Made by a program: the position numbers and the translations under genes
The notes under the pieces: model-generated
The model's input: only the letters and a program-made list of their open reading frames with translations
Told to the model about the DNA's origin: nothing
The model's database searches: none
Shown here: positions 26,548 to 34,793 of the stretch, one piece after another
How positions within the stretch are numbered: the first letter of the stretch is position 1
How the letters are laid out: each line of letters begins with the position of its first letter
Assembly: GCF_004136635.1 (NCBI RefSeq)
Contig: NZ_NOIU01000002.1
Span: 868,001-932,000 of the forward strand
From: Rothia halotolerans
GTDB taxonomy: Bacteria; Actinomycetota; Actinomycetes; Actinomycetales; Micrococcaceae
Direction of reading: 5' to 3'
Length of the DNA stretch: 64,000 nt

Positions 26548-27305
26548 TTCTGCTCCTCCAGGGTGCGGCGCTGGATCGCCGAGAGCTCGGCGGTGCCCTC
26601 CAGCGCGAGGTCCAGCAGCTGGTTCAGCTCGGCGCGGTCGAAGGGCGCGCCCTCGGCGGTGCCCTGGACCTCCACGAAGGAGCCGCTGCCGGTGACGACG
26701 ACGTTCATGTCGGTCTCCGCCCGCACGTCCTCGACGTAGGGCAGGTCGAGGACCGGCACGCCGTCGATGATCCCCACCGAGACCGCGGAGACCGAGTCGA
26801 TCAGCGGGGACTTCCGGCGGTGCACGATCCCCTCGCGCTGGGCCCAGGCGATCGCGTCCGCGAGCGCGACGTAGGCGCCGGTGATGGCCGCCGTGCGGGT
26901 GCCGCCGTCGGCCTGCAGGACGTCGCAGTCCAGCACCACGGTGTTCTCCCCGAGGGCGTCCATGTCGATCACTGCGCGCAGCGAGCGGCCGATGAGCCGC
27001 GAGATCTCGTGGGTCCGCCCGCCCACCTTGCCCTTGACGGCCTCGCGGGTGGAGCGGGTGTTGGTCGCCCGAGGCAGCATCGCGTACTCCGCGGTGACCC
27101 AGCCGCGGCCCTCCCCCCGCAGCCAGCGGGGCACGCCCTCGGTGAGCGAGGCGGTGCACAGCACCCGGGTGCTGCCGAACTCGATCAGCGCGGAGCCCTC
27201 GGCGTTCTGGGACCACCCGCGGGTGATCGCGATGGGCCGGAGCTCGTTGACGGCGCGGCCGTCTGCGCGCGCGGCGGTGCTGTTCGGGGAAGTCTGAGAG
27301 GTCAT
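26544..27305 (-). CDS. rph: Ribonuclease PH
   Basis: A 253-aa phosphorolytic 3'-5' exoribonuclease that trims tRNA 3' ends. Conserved segments are [16 protein letters not shown] near residue 15, [14 protein letters not shown] near 68, [13 protein letters not shown] near 99, and [18 protein letters not shown] near 131. [14 protein letters not shown] near 208 and a final helix match the family. It is ATGA-coupled on both sides, to the phosphodiesterase-like gene upstream and rdgB downstream. Confidence 0.96.
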   Translation of the reverse strand: MTSQTSPNSTAARADGRAVNELRPIAITRGWSQNAEGSALIEFGSTRVLCTASLTEGVPRWLRGEGRGWVTAEYAMLPRATNTRSTREAVKGKVGGRTHEISRLIGRSLRAVIDMDALGENTVVLDCDVLQADGGTRTAAITGAYVALADAIAWAQREGIVHRRKSPLIDSVSAVSVGIIDGVPVLDLPYVEDVRAETDMNVVVTGSGSFVEVQGTAEGAPFDRAELNQLLDLALEGTAELSAIQRRTLEEQK

Positions 27306-28144
27306 GGATCAACCCTAACCCTCGCCGGGGTGATTGTCCGGTCCGGCTCCCCCGCCCCGGGGATCGGGTAGCGGTGGTCCGCCTGGGCCATGAGGACGGG
27401 GCCGGGATAGGCCCGCCGCGCCTCCTCCTCCGCCTGGACGGGGTCGTTCCAGATCGGCAGATGGGTGAGCATGAGGCGCCTGGCCCCCGCCCGGCTCGCG
27501 ACCTCGCCCGCCCGCAGGCCGGTCAGGTGGATGCCGCGCAGGGCGTCGTCGCGCCCCTCCATGTAGGCGGCCTCGCACAGGAAGACGTCCGCGTCCCGGG
27601 CCGCCTCGACGAGCGCGTCGCAGGCGTCCGAGTCCCCCGAGTACGCCAGGACCGTGTCCCCCGCCGGGCCGTGGTGGACGACGCGGATCGCGTAGGGATC
27701 CGGGACCGGGTGCACCACGCGGAACGCCTCGACCGTGAAGGGGCCGATCTCCACGGCCTCCCGCTCCTGCCAGTCGTGGAACTCGAAGGAGCCGGTCAGC
27801 CCCGGGTCGAGCCCGATGCCGTGGGGATGCGCCAGGTAGGCGTGGGAGCCCGCCGGGGAGTACATCGGGATGGGCCCGCGGGGCCAGCCGCGCGGATCCC
27901 ACCGGACGGCGATGTGCAGCCCCGCCAGGTCGATGCAGTGGTCCGGGTGGAGGTGGCTGACGAGGATGCCGTCGATGGCGGGCAGCGGCAGGTGCCGCTG
28001 GATGCTGCCCAGGGCACCGCTGCCCATGTCCAGCACCAGCCGCCAGGTCCTGCCCTCGGCGTCGTCCCCGCTGACCACGTAGCACGAGGCGGGCGAGTGC
28101 GGGCCCGCGAAGGAGCCGGAGCATCCGATGACCGTCAGTTCCAT
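27302..28144 (-). CDS. MBL-fold phosphodiesterase, Rv1339-like
   Basis: A 280-aa metallo-beta-lactamase-fold protein related to RNase Z and class II phosphodiesterases. The metal site [14 protein letters not shown] is near residues 63-76. The Asp in [13 protein letters not shown] is near 168 and the His in LMLTHLPIW near 224. Genomic position between murI and rph equals Rv1339 of M. tuberculosis, which has been reported to degrade cyclic AMP. RNase Z or PDE activity here cannot be decided from sequence, but synteny favours the Rv1339 role. It follows murI by 3 nt. Confidence 0.85.
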   Translation of the reverse strand: MELTVIGCSGSFAGPHSPASCYVVSGDDAEGRTWRLVLDMGSGALGSIQRHLPLPAIDGILVSHLHPDHCIDLAGLHIAVRWDPRGWPRGPIPMYSPAGSHAYLAHPHGIGLDPGLTGSFEFHDWQEREAVEIGPFTVEAFRVVHPVPDPYAIRVVHHGPAGDTVLAYSGDSDACDALVEAARDADVFLCEAAYMEGRDDALRGIHLTGLRAGEVASRAGARRLMLTHLPIWNDPVQAEEEARRAYPGPVLMAQADHRYPIPGAGEPDRTITPARVRVDP

Positions 28145-28147
28145 GCC

Positions 28148-29161
28148 CTATCCCGTCCTCTCGCTGATCGGGGTGGCCCCGCCGCGCCGGCCCGCGCGCA
28201 CGCCGGCGCCGCGCTCGATCCGCCCGGTGGCGAGCATCTCGTCGGTCACCACGGCGAGCGAGCCCGTCGGGTAGGACTCGGCGATGCGGCTCGCATGGTG
28301 CACGCCGGTGACCTCGGGGCCGAGGAAGCGGCGGGCCAGCGTCCGGAACGACTCCGGGTCGCCGGTCGCGACGAACTCGTGCTGCGGCGGCGCCCCCGCC
28401 GGCTGCTGGAGCCCCTGGGTGGTCAGCGCGCGGAAGAGGTCCTTGGCGGTCTCCTCCGAGGAGGTCACCAGCGTCGCCTCGTCCCCCAGCACGTAGGAGA
28501 TCGCCCCGGTCAGCAGCGGGTAGTGGGTGCACCCGAGGATCACGGTGTCCACTCCGGCCTCGCGCATCGGGGCCAGCCGGCGCTCGACGCAGTCCAGCAG
28601 CTCGGGCCCGCTGGTGATGCCTCGCTCCACGAAGTCGACGAACTCCGGGCAGGCCTGCGGGTGGATCTCCAGGTGCGGGGCGGCCGCGAAGGCGTCCTCG
28701 TAGGCGCGCGAGGCGATCGTGGCCCGGGTGCCGAGGACGCCGATCCGGCCGTTGCGGGTGGCTGCGACGGCGCGGCGCACGGCCGGCTGGATCACCTCCA
28801 GGACGGGGATGTCGTAGCGGGCGGTGTAGCGCTCGCGCGCGTCGCGCAGCACGGCCGCCGAGGCGGTGTTGCACGCGATGACCAGCGCCTTGACGCCCGA
28901 GTCCACGAGGTCGTCCATGATGCGCAGGGCGTTGGCCCGCACCTGCGCGATGCTCAGCGGGCCGTAGGGCCCGCGCGCGGTGTCACCGACGTAGATGACC
29001 TGCTCGCTGGGCAGCTGGTCCATGATCGCCCGCGCCACGGTCAGCCCGCCCACGCCGGAGTCGAAGACGCCGATGGGCGCGCCCGGCGTGGGCCCGGCGG
29101 GAAGGGTGCTGCCCCACGCGGTGCGGGCGGCGGGGACGGTGCTGTGCGTATCGGTGTTCAT
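28148..29161 (-). CDS. murI: Glutamate racemase
   Basis: A 337-aa cofactor-independent racemase supplying D-glutamate for peptidoglycan. The core starts at residue 29 with [19 protein letters not shown]. The two catalytic cysteines are in [11 protein letters not shown] near residue 96 and LGCTHYPLL near 211. [11 protein letters not shown] near 57 is also typical. A 28-residue N-terminal extension and a 15-20 residue basic tail exceed the usual length of about 270, so the start may lie further in. TACCCT ends 10 nt before the ATG. Second half of the clpS-DUF2017-murI operon. Confidence 0.94.
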   Translation of the reverse strand: MNTDTHSTVPAARTAWGSTLPAGPTPGAPIGVFDSGVGGLTVARAIMDQLPSEQVIYVGDTARGPYGPLSIAQVRANALRIMDDLVDSGVKALVIACNTASAAVLRDARERYTARYDIPVLEVIQPAVRRAVAATRNGRIGVLGTRATIASRAYEDAFAAAPHLEIHPQACPEFVDFVERGITSGPELLDCVERRLAPMREAGVDTVILGCTHYPLLTGAISYVLGDEATLVTSSEETAKDLFRALTTQGLQQPAGAPPQHEFVATGDPESFRTLARRFLGPEVTGVHHASRIAESYPTGSLAVVTDEMLATGRIERGAGVRAGRRGGATPISERTG

Positions 29162-29198
29162 GGTGCTTTCGAGGGTATCCCCATCGCTGCGACGGGGC

Positions 29199-29765
29199 TC
29201 AGTGTGACCCGCTGTCGAGGCGGCCCAACATGGCCTCGACCAGGGATTCCTGGAGCCAGGAGACGAACTGGTAGACCAGCGCCATATAGGACTCGACGTC
29301 GTGGGCCTGCTCCCAGTCCGAGTACTCGGCCACGCGGGCGGCGTCCTGCTCCGTCTCGATCCCGAGGCGGGCGGCGAGGATCAGGCGGACGTCGTTCAGG
29401 GCCGCGGAGAGCGCGGCGGCGTGCTCGTCGTCGAGCTCCAGGCGGGGGGACTCGCAGTCCATCGCGGCCATCCGCAGCCGGCCGACCTTGGCCTCGCGGA
29501 TCGAGCGCTCGGTGAAGCGGCGGAACTCGGCCGCCGCCTCCTCGTCCTGCGTGCCGCGGGGCAGCAGCCGGGCGAGCGCCGGGTCCTCCGGCGGCTCGGT
29601 CTCCTCGCCGATGCCCAGCAGGCGGGCCAGCGGGTCCTCGTCCTCGCGGGGGTCCGGCTCCAGCGTCAGGATGACGTCGCGGAAGAGCTTGCGGAGCAGG
29701 TCGCGCTCGGGGGCCTCGAGACCCCCGACGATTCCCTTGCGCCCGCTGCGGAACGGCGTCGCCAT
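29199..29765 (-). CDS. DUF2017 family protein
   Basis: A 188-aa acidic, mainly helical protein of the DUF2017 family, found next to clpS across actinobacteria. Features are [21 protein letters not shown] at residues 17-37 (written in part), a variable Glu/Pro-rich middle, and a helical C-terminus ([24 protein letters not shown]). No catalytic motif is evident. It starts 3 nt after the clpS stop, so a role linked to ClpS/ClpP protein turnover is plausible but unproven. Confidence 0.85.
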   Translation of the reverse strand: MATPFRSGRKGIVGGLEAPERDLLRKLFRDVILTLEPDPREDEDPLARLLGIGEETEPPEDPALARLLPRGTQDEEAAAEFRRFTERSIREAKVGRLRMAAMDCESPRLELDDEHAAALSAALNDVRLILAARLGIETEQDAARVAEYSDWEQAHDVESYMALVYQFVSWLQESLVEAMLGRLDSGSH

Positions 29766-29768
29766 GGG

Positions 29769-30128
29769 CTATTCCCCTTCCTGGGCGAAGGTCGCCCACA
29801 GTCCGTACCCGTGCAGCGCCGTGGTGTGGCGCTCGGCCTCCTCGCGGCCGCCGGTGAAGACCACCGCGCTGCCCTGCTCGTGCACGGCGAGCATGAGCTG
29901 CCGGGCCTTCTCCTCCGAGAAGCCGAAGTAGGAGCGGAAGACGAAGGTGACGTAGCTCATGAGGTTGACGGGGTCGTTCCAGACGACCACCTTCCACGGC
30001 GGGGCCGAGCGGGAGCGCTCGAGCAGCCCCACCTCCCCCTCGGGGACGGTCTCCGGGAGGCCCTCGGCGTCCACGGGGGCGGCTGTTGAAGTAAGAGTGA
30101 CCATATCCCGGTCCAGTGTAGTCACCAT
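29769..30128 (-). CDS. clpS: ATP-dependent Clp protease adaptor ClpS
   Basis: A 119-aa adaptor that delivers N-degron substrates to ClpAP/ClpCP. The core starts near residue 43. The motif WKVVVWNDPVNLMSYVTFVF contains the conserved N-end-rule pocket residues (ND and the following Met/Leu), and EEKARQLMLAVHEQGSAVVF matches the second half. The N-terminus is long and flexible. ATG 30128 is used; ATG 30104 (nine residues in) is possible, since TACACT lies 10 nt before it. Divergent from pncB, as in M. tuberculosis. Confidence 0.9.
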   Translation of the reverse strand: MVTTLDRDMVTLTSTAAPVDAEGLPETVPEGEVGLLERSRSAPPWKVVVWNDPVNLMSYVTFVFRSYFGFSEEKARQLMLAVHEQGSAVVFTGGREEAERHTTALHGYGLWATFAQEGE

Positions 30129-30222
30129 CGGCCCCCATGTCCGTCCGGTGCCGCGAGCGTCACTCGCCTCCGGGCCCGCCCGCTGCCGGGGTGAGCGGCT
30201 TGGGGCCTCCCGGCGCCCCCGG

Positions 30223-30228
30223 TAGGGT
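30223..30228 (+). promoter_or_regulatory. -10 box for leaderless pncB
   Basis: TAGGGT ends 7 nt before the GTG start at 30236, and no separate RBS fits, so the transcript should begin at the start codon. Confidence 0.45.
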
Positions 30229-30235
30229 GTGAGGG

Positions 30236-31546
30236 GTGACTGAGACTTCGTCCGCCCTGCTCACGGACCACTACGAGCTGACCATGATCCAGGCCGCGCT
30301 GAAGGCCGGGACCCACCGGCGCCGCTGCGTGTTCGAGACCTTCACCCGGCGCCTGCCCGCGGGCCGCCGCTACGGCGTGCTGGCCGGCACCGGACGCTTC
30401 CTCGAACAGCTGGCCGGGTTCAGGTTCGACGCCGATCAGCTGGCCTTCCTGGAGGAGCAGCGGGTGGTGGACGGCCCCACCCTCGACTTCCTCTCCGACT
30501 TCCGCTTCACCGGCACCATCCGGGGCTACGCCGAGGGCGAGGCGTTCTTCCCGTACTCCCCCGTCCTGCAGGTCGAGGGCACCTTCGCCGAGGCCTGCAT
30601 CCTGGAGACCCTGGTCCTCTCCATCCTCAACCACGACTCCGCCGTGGCCTCGGCAGCCTCGCGCATGACCGGCGTCGCCGAGGACCGGCCCTGCCTCGAG
30701 ATGGGGGCGCGCCGCACGCACGAGCGCTCGGCGGTCGCGGCCGCCCGGGCCGCCGCCGTCGCCGGCTTCGCCGGGACCTCCAACCTGGAGGCCGGGAAGC
30801 GCTACGGCCTGCCCACCATCGGGACCTCCGCCCACGCCTTCACGATGCTCCACGACTCCGAGGAGCAGGCCTTCCGGGCCCAGATCGACTCGCTGGGCAC
30901 CGGGACCACTCTGCTGGTGGACACGTACGACGTGGAGGCGGCCGTGCGCCGCGCCGTCGAGATCGCCGGCCCCGCCCTCGGCGCGGTGCGCCTGGACTCC
31001 GGCGACCTCGCCGGCCAGGCCGGCTGGGTGCGGCAGCTGCTGGACTCGCTGGGCAACCGCGAGACGCAGATCACCGTGACCTCGGACCTCGACGAGTACG
31101 CGATCGCCGGCCTCAAGGCCGCCCCGGTGGACTCCTACGGCGTCGGCACCCGGCTGGTCACCGGCTCGGGCGCGCCCACCACCTCCATGGTCTACAAGCT
31201 CGTGGCCCGGGAGAACGCCGAGGGCTCCATGGAGCCGGTGGCCAAGAAGTCCCTCGGCAAGGGCTCGGTCGGCGGCTACAAGCACGCGGCGCGGCGGCTC
31301 GGCCCCTCGGAGCGCGCCAGCGCCGAGGTGCTCGCGTTGGACCCCGAGCGGCTCTCCGAGGACTCCCTCCGCCCGCTCTCGGCGCCCCTGGTGGCCGACG
31401 GCGAGATCCTGCCCGGCGCCACCGGCCCGGAGGGCGTCGTCGCGGCCGCCGAGCGCCACCGGCTCTCCGTCGCGGAGCTGCCGGCGGCGGCCCGCCGCCT
31501 CTCCGAGGGCGAGCCCGTCATTCCTACCGAGTTCCTCGACCACTAG
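30236..31546 (+). CDS. pncB: Nicotinate phosphoribosyltransferase
   Basis: A 436-aa enzyme joining nicotinate and PRPP to nicotinate mononucleotide in the NAD salvage (Preiss-Handler) pathway. Typical segments are LLTDHYELTMIQAALK (residues 8-23), EMGARRTHERSA near 157, GTSNLEAGKRYGLPTIGTSAHAF near 180, VRLDSGDLAGQAG near 250, and GVGTRLVTGSGAPTTSMVYKLV near 302. The GTG at 30236 follows a TANNNT box by 7 nt. Together with pncA 60 nt downstream it forms an NAD salvage pair. Confidence 0.95.
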   Translation: MTETSSALLTDHYELTMIQAALKAGTHRRRCVFETFTRRLPAGRRYGVLAGTGRFLEQLAGFRFDADQLAFLEEQRVVDGPTLDFLSDFRFTGTIRGYAEGEAFFPYSPVLQVEGTFAEACILETLVLSILNHDSAVASAASRMTGVAEDRPCLEMGARRTHERSAVAAARAAAVAGFAGTSNLEAGKRYGLPTIGTSAHAFTMLHDSEEQAFRAQIDSLGTGTTLLVDTYDVEAAVRRAVEIAGPALGAVRLDSGDLAGQAGWVRQLLDSLGNRETQITVTSDLDEYAIAGLKAAPVDSYGVGTRLVTGSGAPTTSMVYKLVARENAEGSMEPVAKKSLGKGSVGGYKHAARRLGPSERASAEVLALDPERLSEDSLRPLSAPLVADGEILPGATGPEGVVAAAERHRLSVAELPAAARRLSEGEPVIPTEFLDH

Positions 31547-31606
31547 ACTGGCCCACCGGGCGAGGAGCCCGGAACCCATCGAACGACCCCGAGACAGGAG
31601 GCGAGC

Positions 31607-32242
31607 ATGCCCCGCGCGCTGATCATCGTCGACGTCCAGAACGACTTCTGCCCAGGCGGCTCCCTGGCGACCTCCCGCGGCGCCGAGGTGGCCGGGGAGA
31701 TCTCCGAGTACCTGCTGACCCACCGGGCCGCGTACTCGGCCGTGGTCACCACCCAGGACTGGCACGTGGACCCGGGCGAGCACTTCTCCGCCGACCCCGA
31801 CTACTCGACCTCCTGGCCCGAGCACTGCGTCGCGGGCACCGAGGGCGCGGCGCTGCACGAGGACCTGGACGTCGACGGCGTCGACGCCGGCTTCCGCAAG
31901 GGGGCCCACGACGCCGGGTACTCCGGCTTCGAGGGCCTGCTCGTGCCCGAGGAGGCGGTGGTCGCCGGCGACCACGAGCCGGGGCAGGTCGTCGAGGACA
32001 CCCTCAACGTCTCCCTGGACGACTGGCTGCAGGAGCAGGGGGTCGACGCCGTCGACGTCGTCGGCATCGCGACCGAGCACTGCGTGCGGGCCACGGCCCT
32101 GGACGGCGTCGACGCCGGCTACGAGACGCGCGTGCTGCTGGACCTGACCGCCCCCGTGGCGCAGGACGCGGCCGAGGAGGCTGTGGAGGAGATGGAGGCC
32201 GCCGGCGTCGAGGTCTCCGACTCCGCCAGCGTCGGCAGGTAG
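31607..32242 (+). CDS. pncA: Nicotinamidase
   Basis: A 211-aa cysteine hydrolase that converts nicotinamide to nicotinate, feeding PncB. The catalytic Asp lies in IIVDVQNDFCPGGSL (D9). Zn-binding residues are in TTQDWHVDPGEHF near 48-60. The Lys in FRKGAHDAGYSGF is near 95, and the catalytic Cys in IATEHCVRATALDG near 155. The RBS CAGGAGG precedes the ATG at 31607. Homologues of this enzyme activate pyrazinamide. Confidence 0.95.
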   Translation: MPRALIIVDVQNDFCPGGSLATSRGAEVAGEISEYLLTHRAAYSAVVTTQDWHVDPGEHFSADPDYSTSWPEHCVAGTEGAALHEDLDVDGVDAGFRKGAHDAGYSGFEGLLVPEEAVVAGDHEPGQVVEDTLNVSLDDWLQEQGVDAVDVVGIATEHCVRATALDGVDAGYETRVLLDLTAPVAQDAAEEAVEEMEAAGVEVSDSASVGR

Positions 32243-32406
32243 CCCCTCCGCCGGACTCGGGCCCTTCGCTGAGCCGTCTCGCGGAAGAGAGCACGGCCTG
32301 AGGCAGTCCCTCCGCAGCCCCGGCCCCTTCCCCAGCCCGCTGGGCCCTCCCCGGCAGGGCTCCTCCCCCGGGCGGAGTCATAGGCCCGGCCGGTGCCGGC
32401 GATGGG

Positions 32407-34200
32407 CTAGCGCCGGCCGATGAACCAGTTCTGCAGCTTGTCGATCCGTGCCTGGATCTGGTCCGCGGTCGCCTGGGCCACGGCGGGGCCGCCGCAGGCC
32501 CTGCGCAGGGCGTTGTGCACGGATCCGTGAGGCTCGCCCGTCCGCGCCGCCCAGGCGGAGACGTTCTTGGCGAGCTTCTGCCGCAGGTCCTTGAGCTGCC
32601 GGTGGTCCGGCAGACCGGTCTCGGCGCGCTGGGCGGGCGCCTCGCCGCCCTGCCGCGAGCGCTGGTGCCGCTCCTGGAGCAGGGTGCCGACCTGATCGGC
32701 GTCGAGCAGACCCGGGATCCCGAGGAAGTCCTGGTCCTCGGAGCCGATCTCGAAGCCGTTATAGTCCTGACCGTCGTAGAGCACGCCGTGGAAGGAGGCC
32801 TGGGAGCCGATAGCCTCGAAGCGGCCCGAGGCCAGCTCCGAGCTGGCGCTCTCCTCGCGGTTGGCCTCCTCGAGGAGCTCGTCGTCCAGCCCCTCGTCGG
32901 CGGCGATGATCGCCTCCTCGTCCTGCGGCCCCTTCAGGTCCAGCGCGTGGTCGCGCTCGGCCTCCATCTCGTGGGCCAGCGTCATCAGGTGCGGCACCGA
33001 GGGCAGGAACATCGACGCCGTCTCCCCGCGCCTGCGGGCGCGGACGAAGCGGCCGATGGCCTGGGCGAAGAACATCGGCGTCGAGGTGCTGGTGGCGTAG
33101 ACGCCGACCGAGAGCCGGGGCACGTCCACGCCCTCGGAGACCATGCGCACCGCGACCATCCAGCGCTCGTCCGAGGCGGAGAAGGAGTCGATGCGGTCCG
33201 AGGCGGTCTTGTCGTCGGAGAGGATCAGCGCGGGCTTGGCGCCGGTGATCTTCTCCAACCGGGCGGCGTAGGCGCGGGCGTCCTCGTGGTTGGTCGCGAT
33301 GACCAGGCCGCCGGCGTCGGGCACCGTGCGGCGGACCTCGGTGAGGCGCTGGTCCGCGGCCGCGAGCACCGAGGGGATCCACTGGCCGCGGGGGTCCAGC
33401 GCGGTGCGCCAGGCCTGGGCGGTGATGTCCTTGGTGAAGCCCTCGCCCAGCTCGGCGGCCATCTCCTCGCCGGAGCTGGTGCGCCAGCGCATCTGCCCGG
33501 AGTAGGCCATGAACAGCACGGGGCGGACCACGTGGTCGGTCAGCGCCGGGCCGTAGCCGTAGGAGTAGTCGGCCTGCGAGCGCAGCAGGCCCTCCTGGTC
33601 CTCCTCGTACCTGACGAAGGGGATTTGGGAGGAGTCGGAGCGGAACGGGGTGCCGGTCAGCGCCAGGCGCCGGTGGGCGGGCTCGAAGGCCTCGCGCAGG
33701 CCGTCGCCCCAGGACAGCGCGTCGCCGGCGTGGTGGATCTCGTCGAGGATCACCAGCGTGCGGGCGTTCTCCGTGCGGGCCCGGTGCAGCAGCGGCTTGT
33801 TCGCCACCTGCGCGTAGGTCAGCGCCACGCCCTGGAAGCCGCGGGCGTGCTGGCCGTCGGCGTTCTTGAAGTTCGGGTCGATCGCGATGCCCACCCGGGA
33901 GGCGGCGTCGGCCCACTGCGACTTCAGGTGGTCGGTGGGGGCGACGACGGTGAGTCGGGCGACCGTGCCGCGATCCATCAGCTCCTTGGCCACGCGCAGC
34001 GCGAAGGTGGTCTTGCCCGCACCCGGCGTCGCGACCGTCATGAAGTCCCGCGGCTGCTCGGCGAAGTACTTCTCGAGGGCCTCGGCCTGCCAGGCGCGCA
34101 GCTTGGAGGCGGTGCCCCAGGCCGCACGGTCCGGATAGGCGGGAGGCATCTCCGCGCCGGCTCCGCCGAACAGGGAGGGCTGTGCTGAGTCTTCGGTCAC
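32407..34200 (-). CDS. DEAD/DEAH-box helicase (superfamily 2), actinobacterial
   Basis: A 597-aa SF2 ATPase. Walker A TPGAGKTTF is at residues 58-66. VVAPTDHLKSQW near 85, DEIHHAGD near 149 (motif II DEIH), TGTPFRSD near 178, IATNHEDARAYAARL near 298, and motif VI QAIGRFVRARRRGE near 383 follow. The C-terminal third is acidic then helical and basic, with no known fold. The UvrB/XPB-like core suggests DNA or RNA remodelling; the substrate is unknown. GTG start at 34200. A DUF3039 gene lies directly upstream on the same strand. Confidence 0.85.
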   Translation of the reverse strand: MTEDSAQPSLFGGAGAEMPPAYPDRAAWGTASKLRAWQAEALEKYFAEQPRDFMTVATPGAGKTTFALRVAKELMDRGTVARLTVVAPTDHLKSQWADAASRVGIAIDPNFKNADGQHARGFQGVALTYAQVANKPLLHRARTENARTLVILDEIHHAGDALSWGDGLREAFEPAHRRLALTGTPFRSDSSQIPFVRYEEDQEGLLRSQADYSYGYGPALTDHVVRPVLFMAYSGQMRWRTSSGEEMAAELGEGFTKDITAQAWRTALDPRGQWIPSVLAAADQRLTEVRRTVPDAGGLVIATNHEDARAYAARLEKITGAKPALILSDDKTASDRIDSFSASDERWMVAVRMVSEGVDVPRLSVGVYATSTSTPMFFAQAIGRFVRARRRGETASMFLPSVPHLMTLAHEMEAERDHALDLKGPQDEEAIIAADEGLDDELLEEANREESASSELASGRFEAIGSQASFHGVLYDGQDYNGFEIGSEDQDFLGIPGLLDADQVGTLLQERHQRSRQGGEAPAQRAETGLPDHRQLKDLRQKLAKNVSAWAARTGEPHGSVHNALRRACGGPAVAQATADQIQARIDKLQNWFIGRR

Positions 34201-34284
34201 TGGTGGCTACTCGCTCCTGGCTGGTCCTGGTGTGCGCGCTGGTCCGCGCGGCGCGCCGGTCGCTTTCCGAGCGCGGCACGGCGA

Positions 34285-34312
34285 CGGCGGCGCCGTGGGC
34301 ACGGCGCCGCCG
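34285..34312 (-). terminator. GC-rich stem between DUF3039 and helicase genes
   Basis: CGGCGGCGCCGTG and CACGGCGCCGCCG are complementary over 13 bp with a minimal loop, 24 nt beyond the DUF3039 stop. No U-run. Confidence 0.4.
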
Positions 34313-34336
34313 GGTCAGGGGATGGGACGGAAGGGG

Positions 34337-34663
34337 CTACTCCCCGTCCCCGTCCTCGTCCTTCCCGCCGCGCATGGACTCGTAGACTTCCTTGCACTCG
34401 GGGCAGACCGGGAAGCGCTCGGGGTCGCGCCCCGGCGTCCAGACCTTGCCGCACAGGGCGATGACCGGCTCCCCGGACAGGGCCGACTCCATGATCTTCT
34501 CCTTGCGCACGTAGTGCGCGAAGCGCTCGTGGTCCCCGGGCTCGGCGAGCTGGCGGGTCTCCTCGCGCTCGATGGTGGCCGCGCCGCCGGGAGACGTGCC
34601 GTAGCCGGTGTCGTCCAGGGGATCGGTGGAGTTCAGGATCTCGGGTGAACGGGCAAGCATCAT
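34337..34663 (-). CDS. DUF3039 family zinc-ribbon-like protein
   Basis: A 108-aa protein of the actinobacterial DUF3039 family. The end carries ALCGKVWTPGRDPERFPVCPECKEVYESM, with Cys at CGK and CPEC (and a nearby His in HYVRKEK) likely binding zinc. It ends in an acidic tail. ATG 34663 is favoured over 34672 because TAGAAT (34671-34676), with TTCATC 17 bp upstream, ends 7 nt before it. Role unknown; paired with a helicase gene downstream. Confidence 0.85.
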   Translation of the reverse strand: MMLARSPEILNSTDPLDDTGYGTSPGGAATIEREETRQLAEPGDHERFAHYVRKEKIMESALSGEPVIALCGKVWTPGRDPERFPVCPECKEVYESMRGGKDEDGDGE

Positions 34664-34670
34664 GCCGACC

Positions 34671-34699
34671 ATTCTACGCCCCGCCCCGCCTCCGATGAA
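34671..34699 (-). promoter_or_regulatory. Promoter of the DUF3039 gene
   Basis: TTCATC (34699-34694), 17-bp spacer, TAGAAT (34676-34671) on the minus strand; the start codon ATG 34663 follows 7 nt later, predicting a leaderless mRNA. Confidence 0.55.
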
Positions 34700-34793
34700 C
34701 CTCGGGACCGCTCCGGTCCCCGCCCGGGGAGCGCCCCGCGGGAGGAGGCGGGACGGCCCGGGCGAGGAGCCGGAGCGGAGCGGGCCGGCCGGC

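Noticed and set aside
30122-32080. 652-aa minus-strand frame opposite pncB and pncA
   Set aside because: Shadow of two well-supported plus-strand genes.
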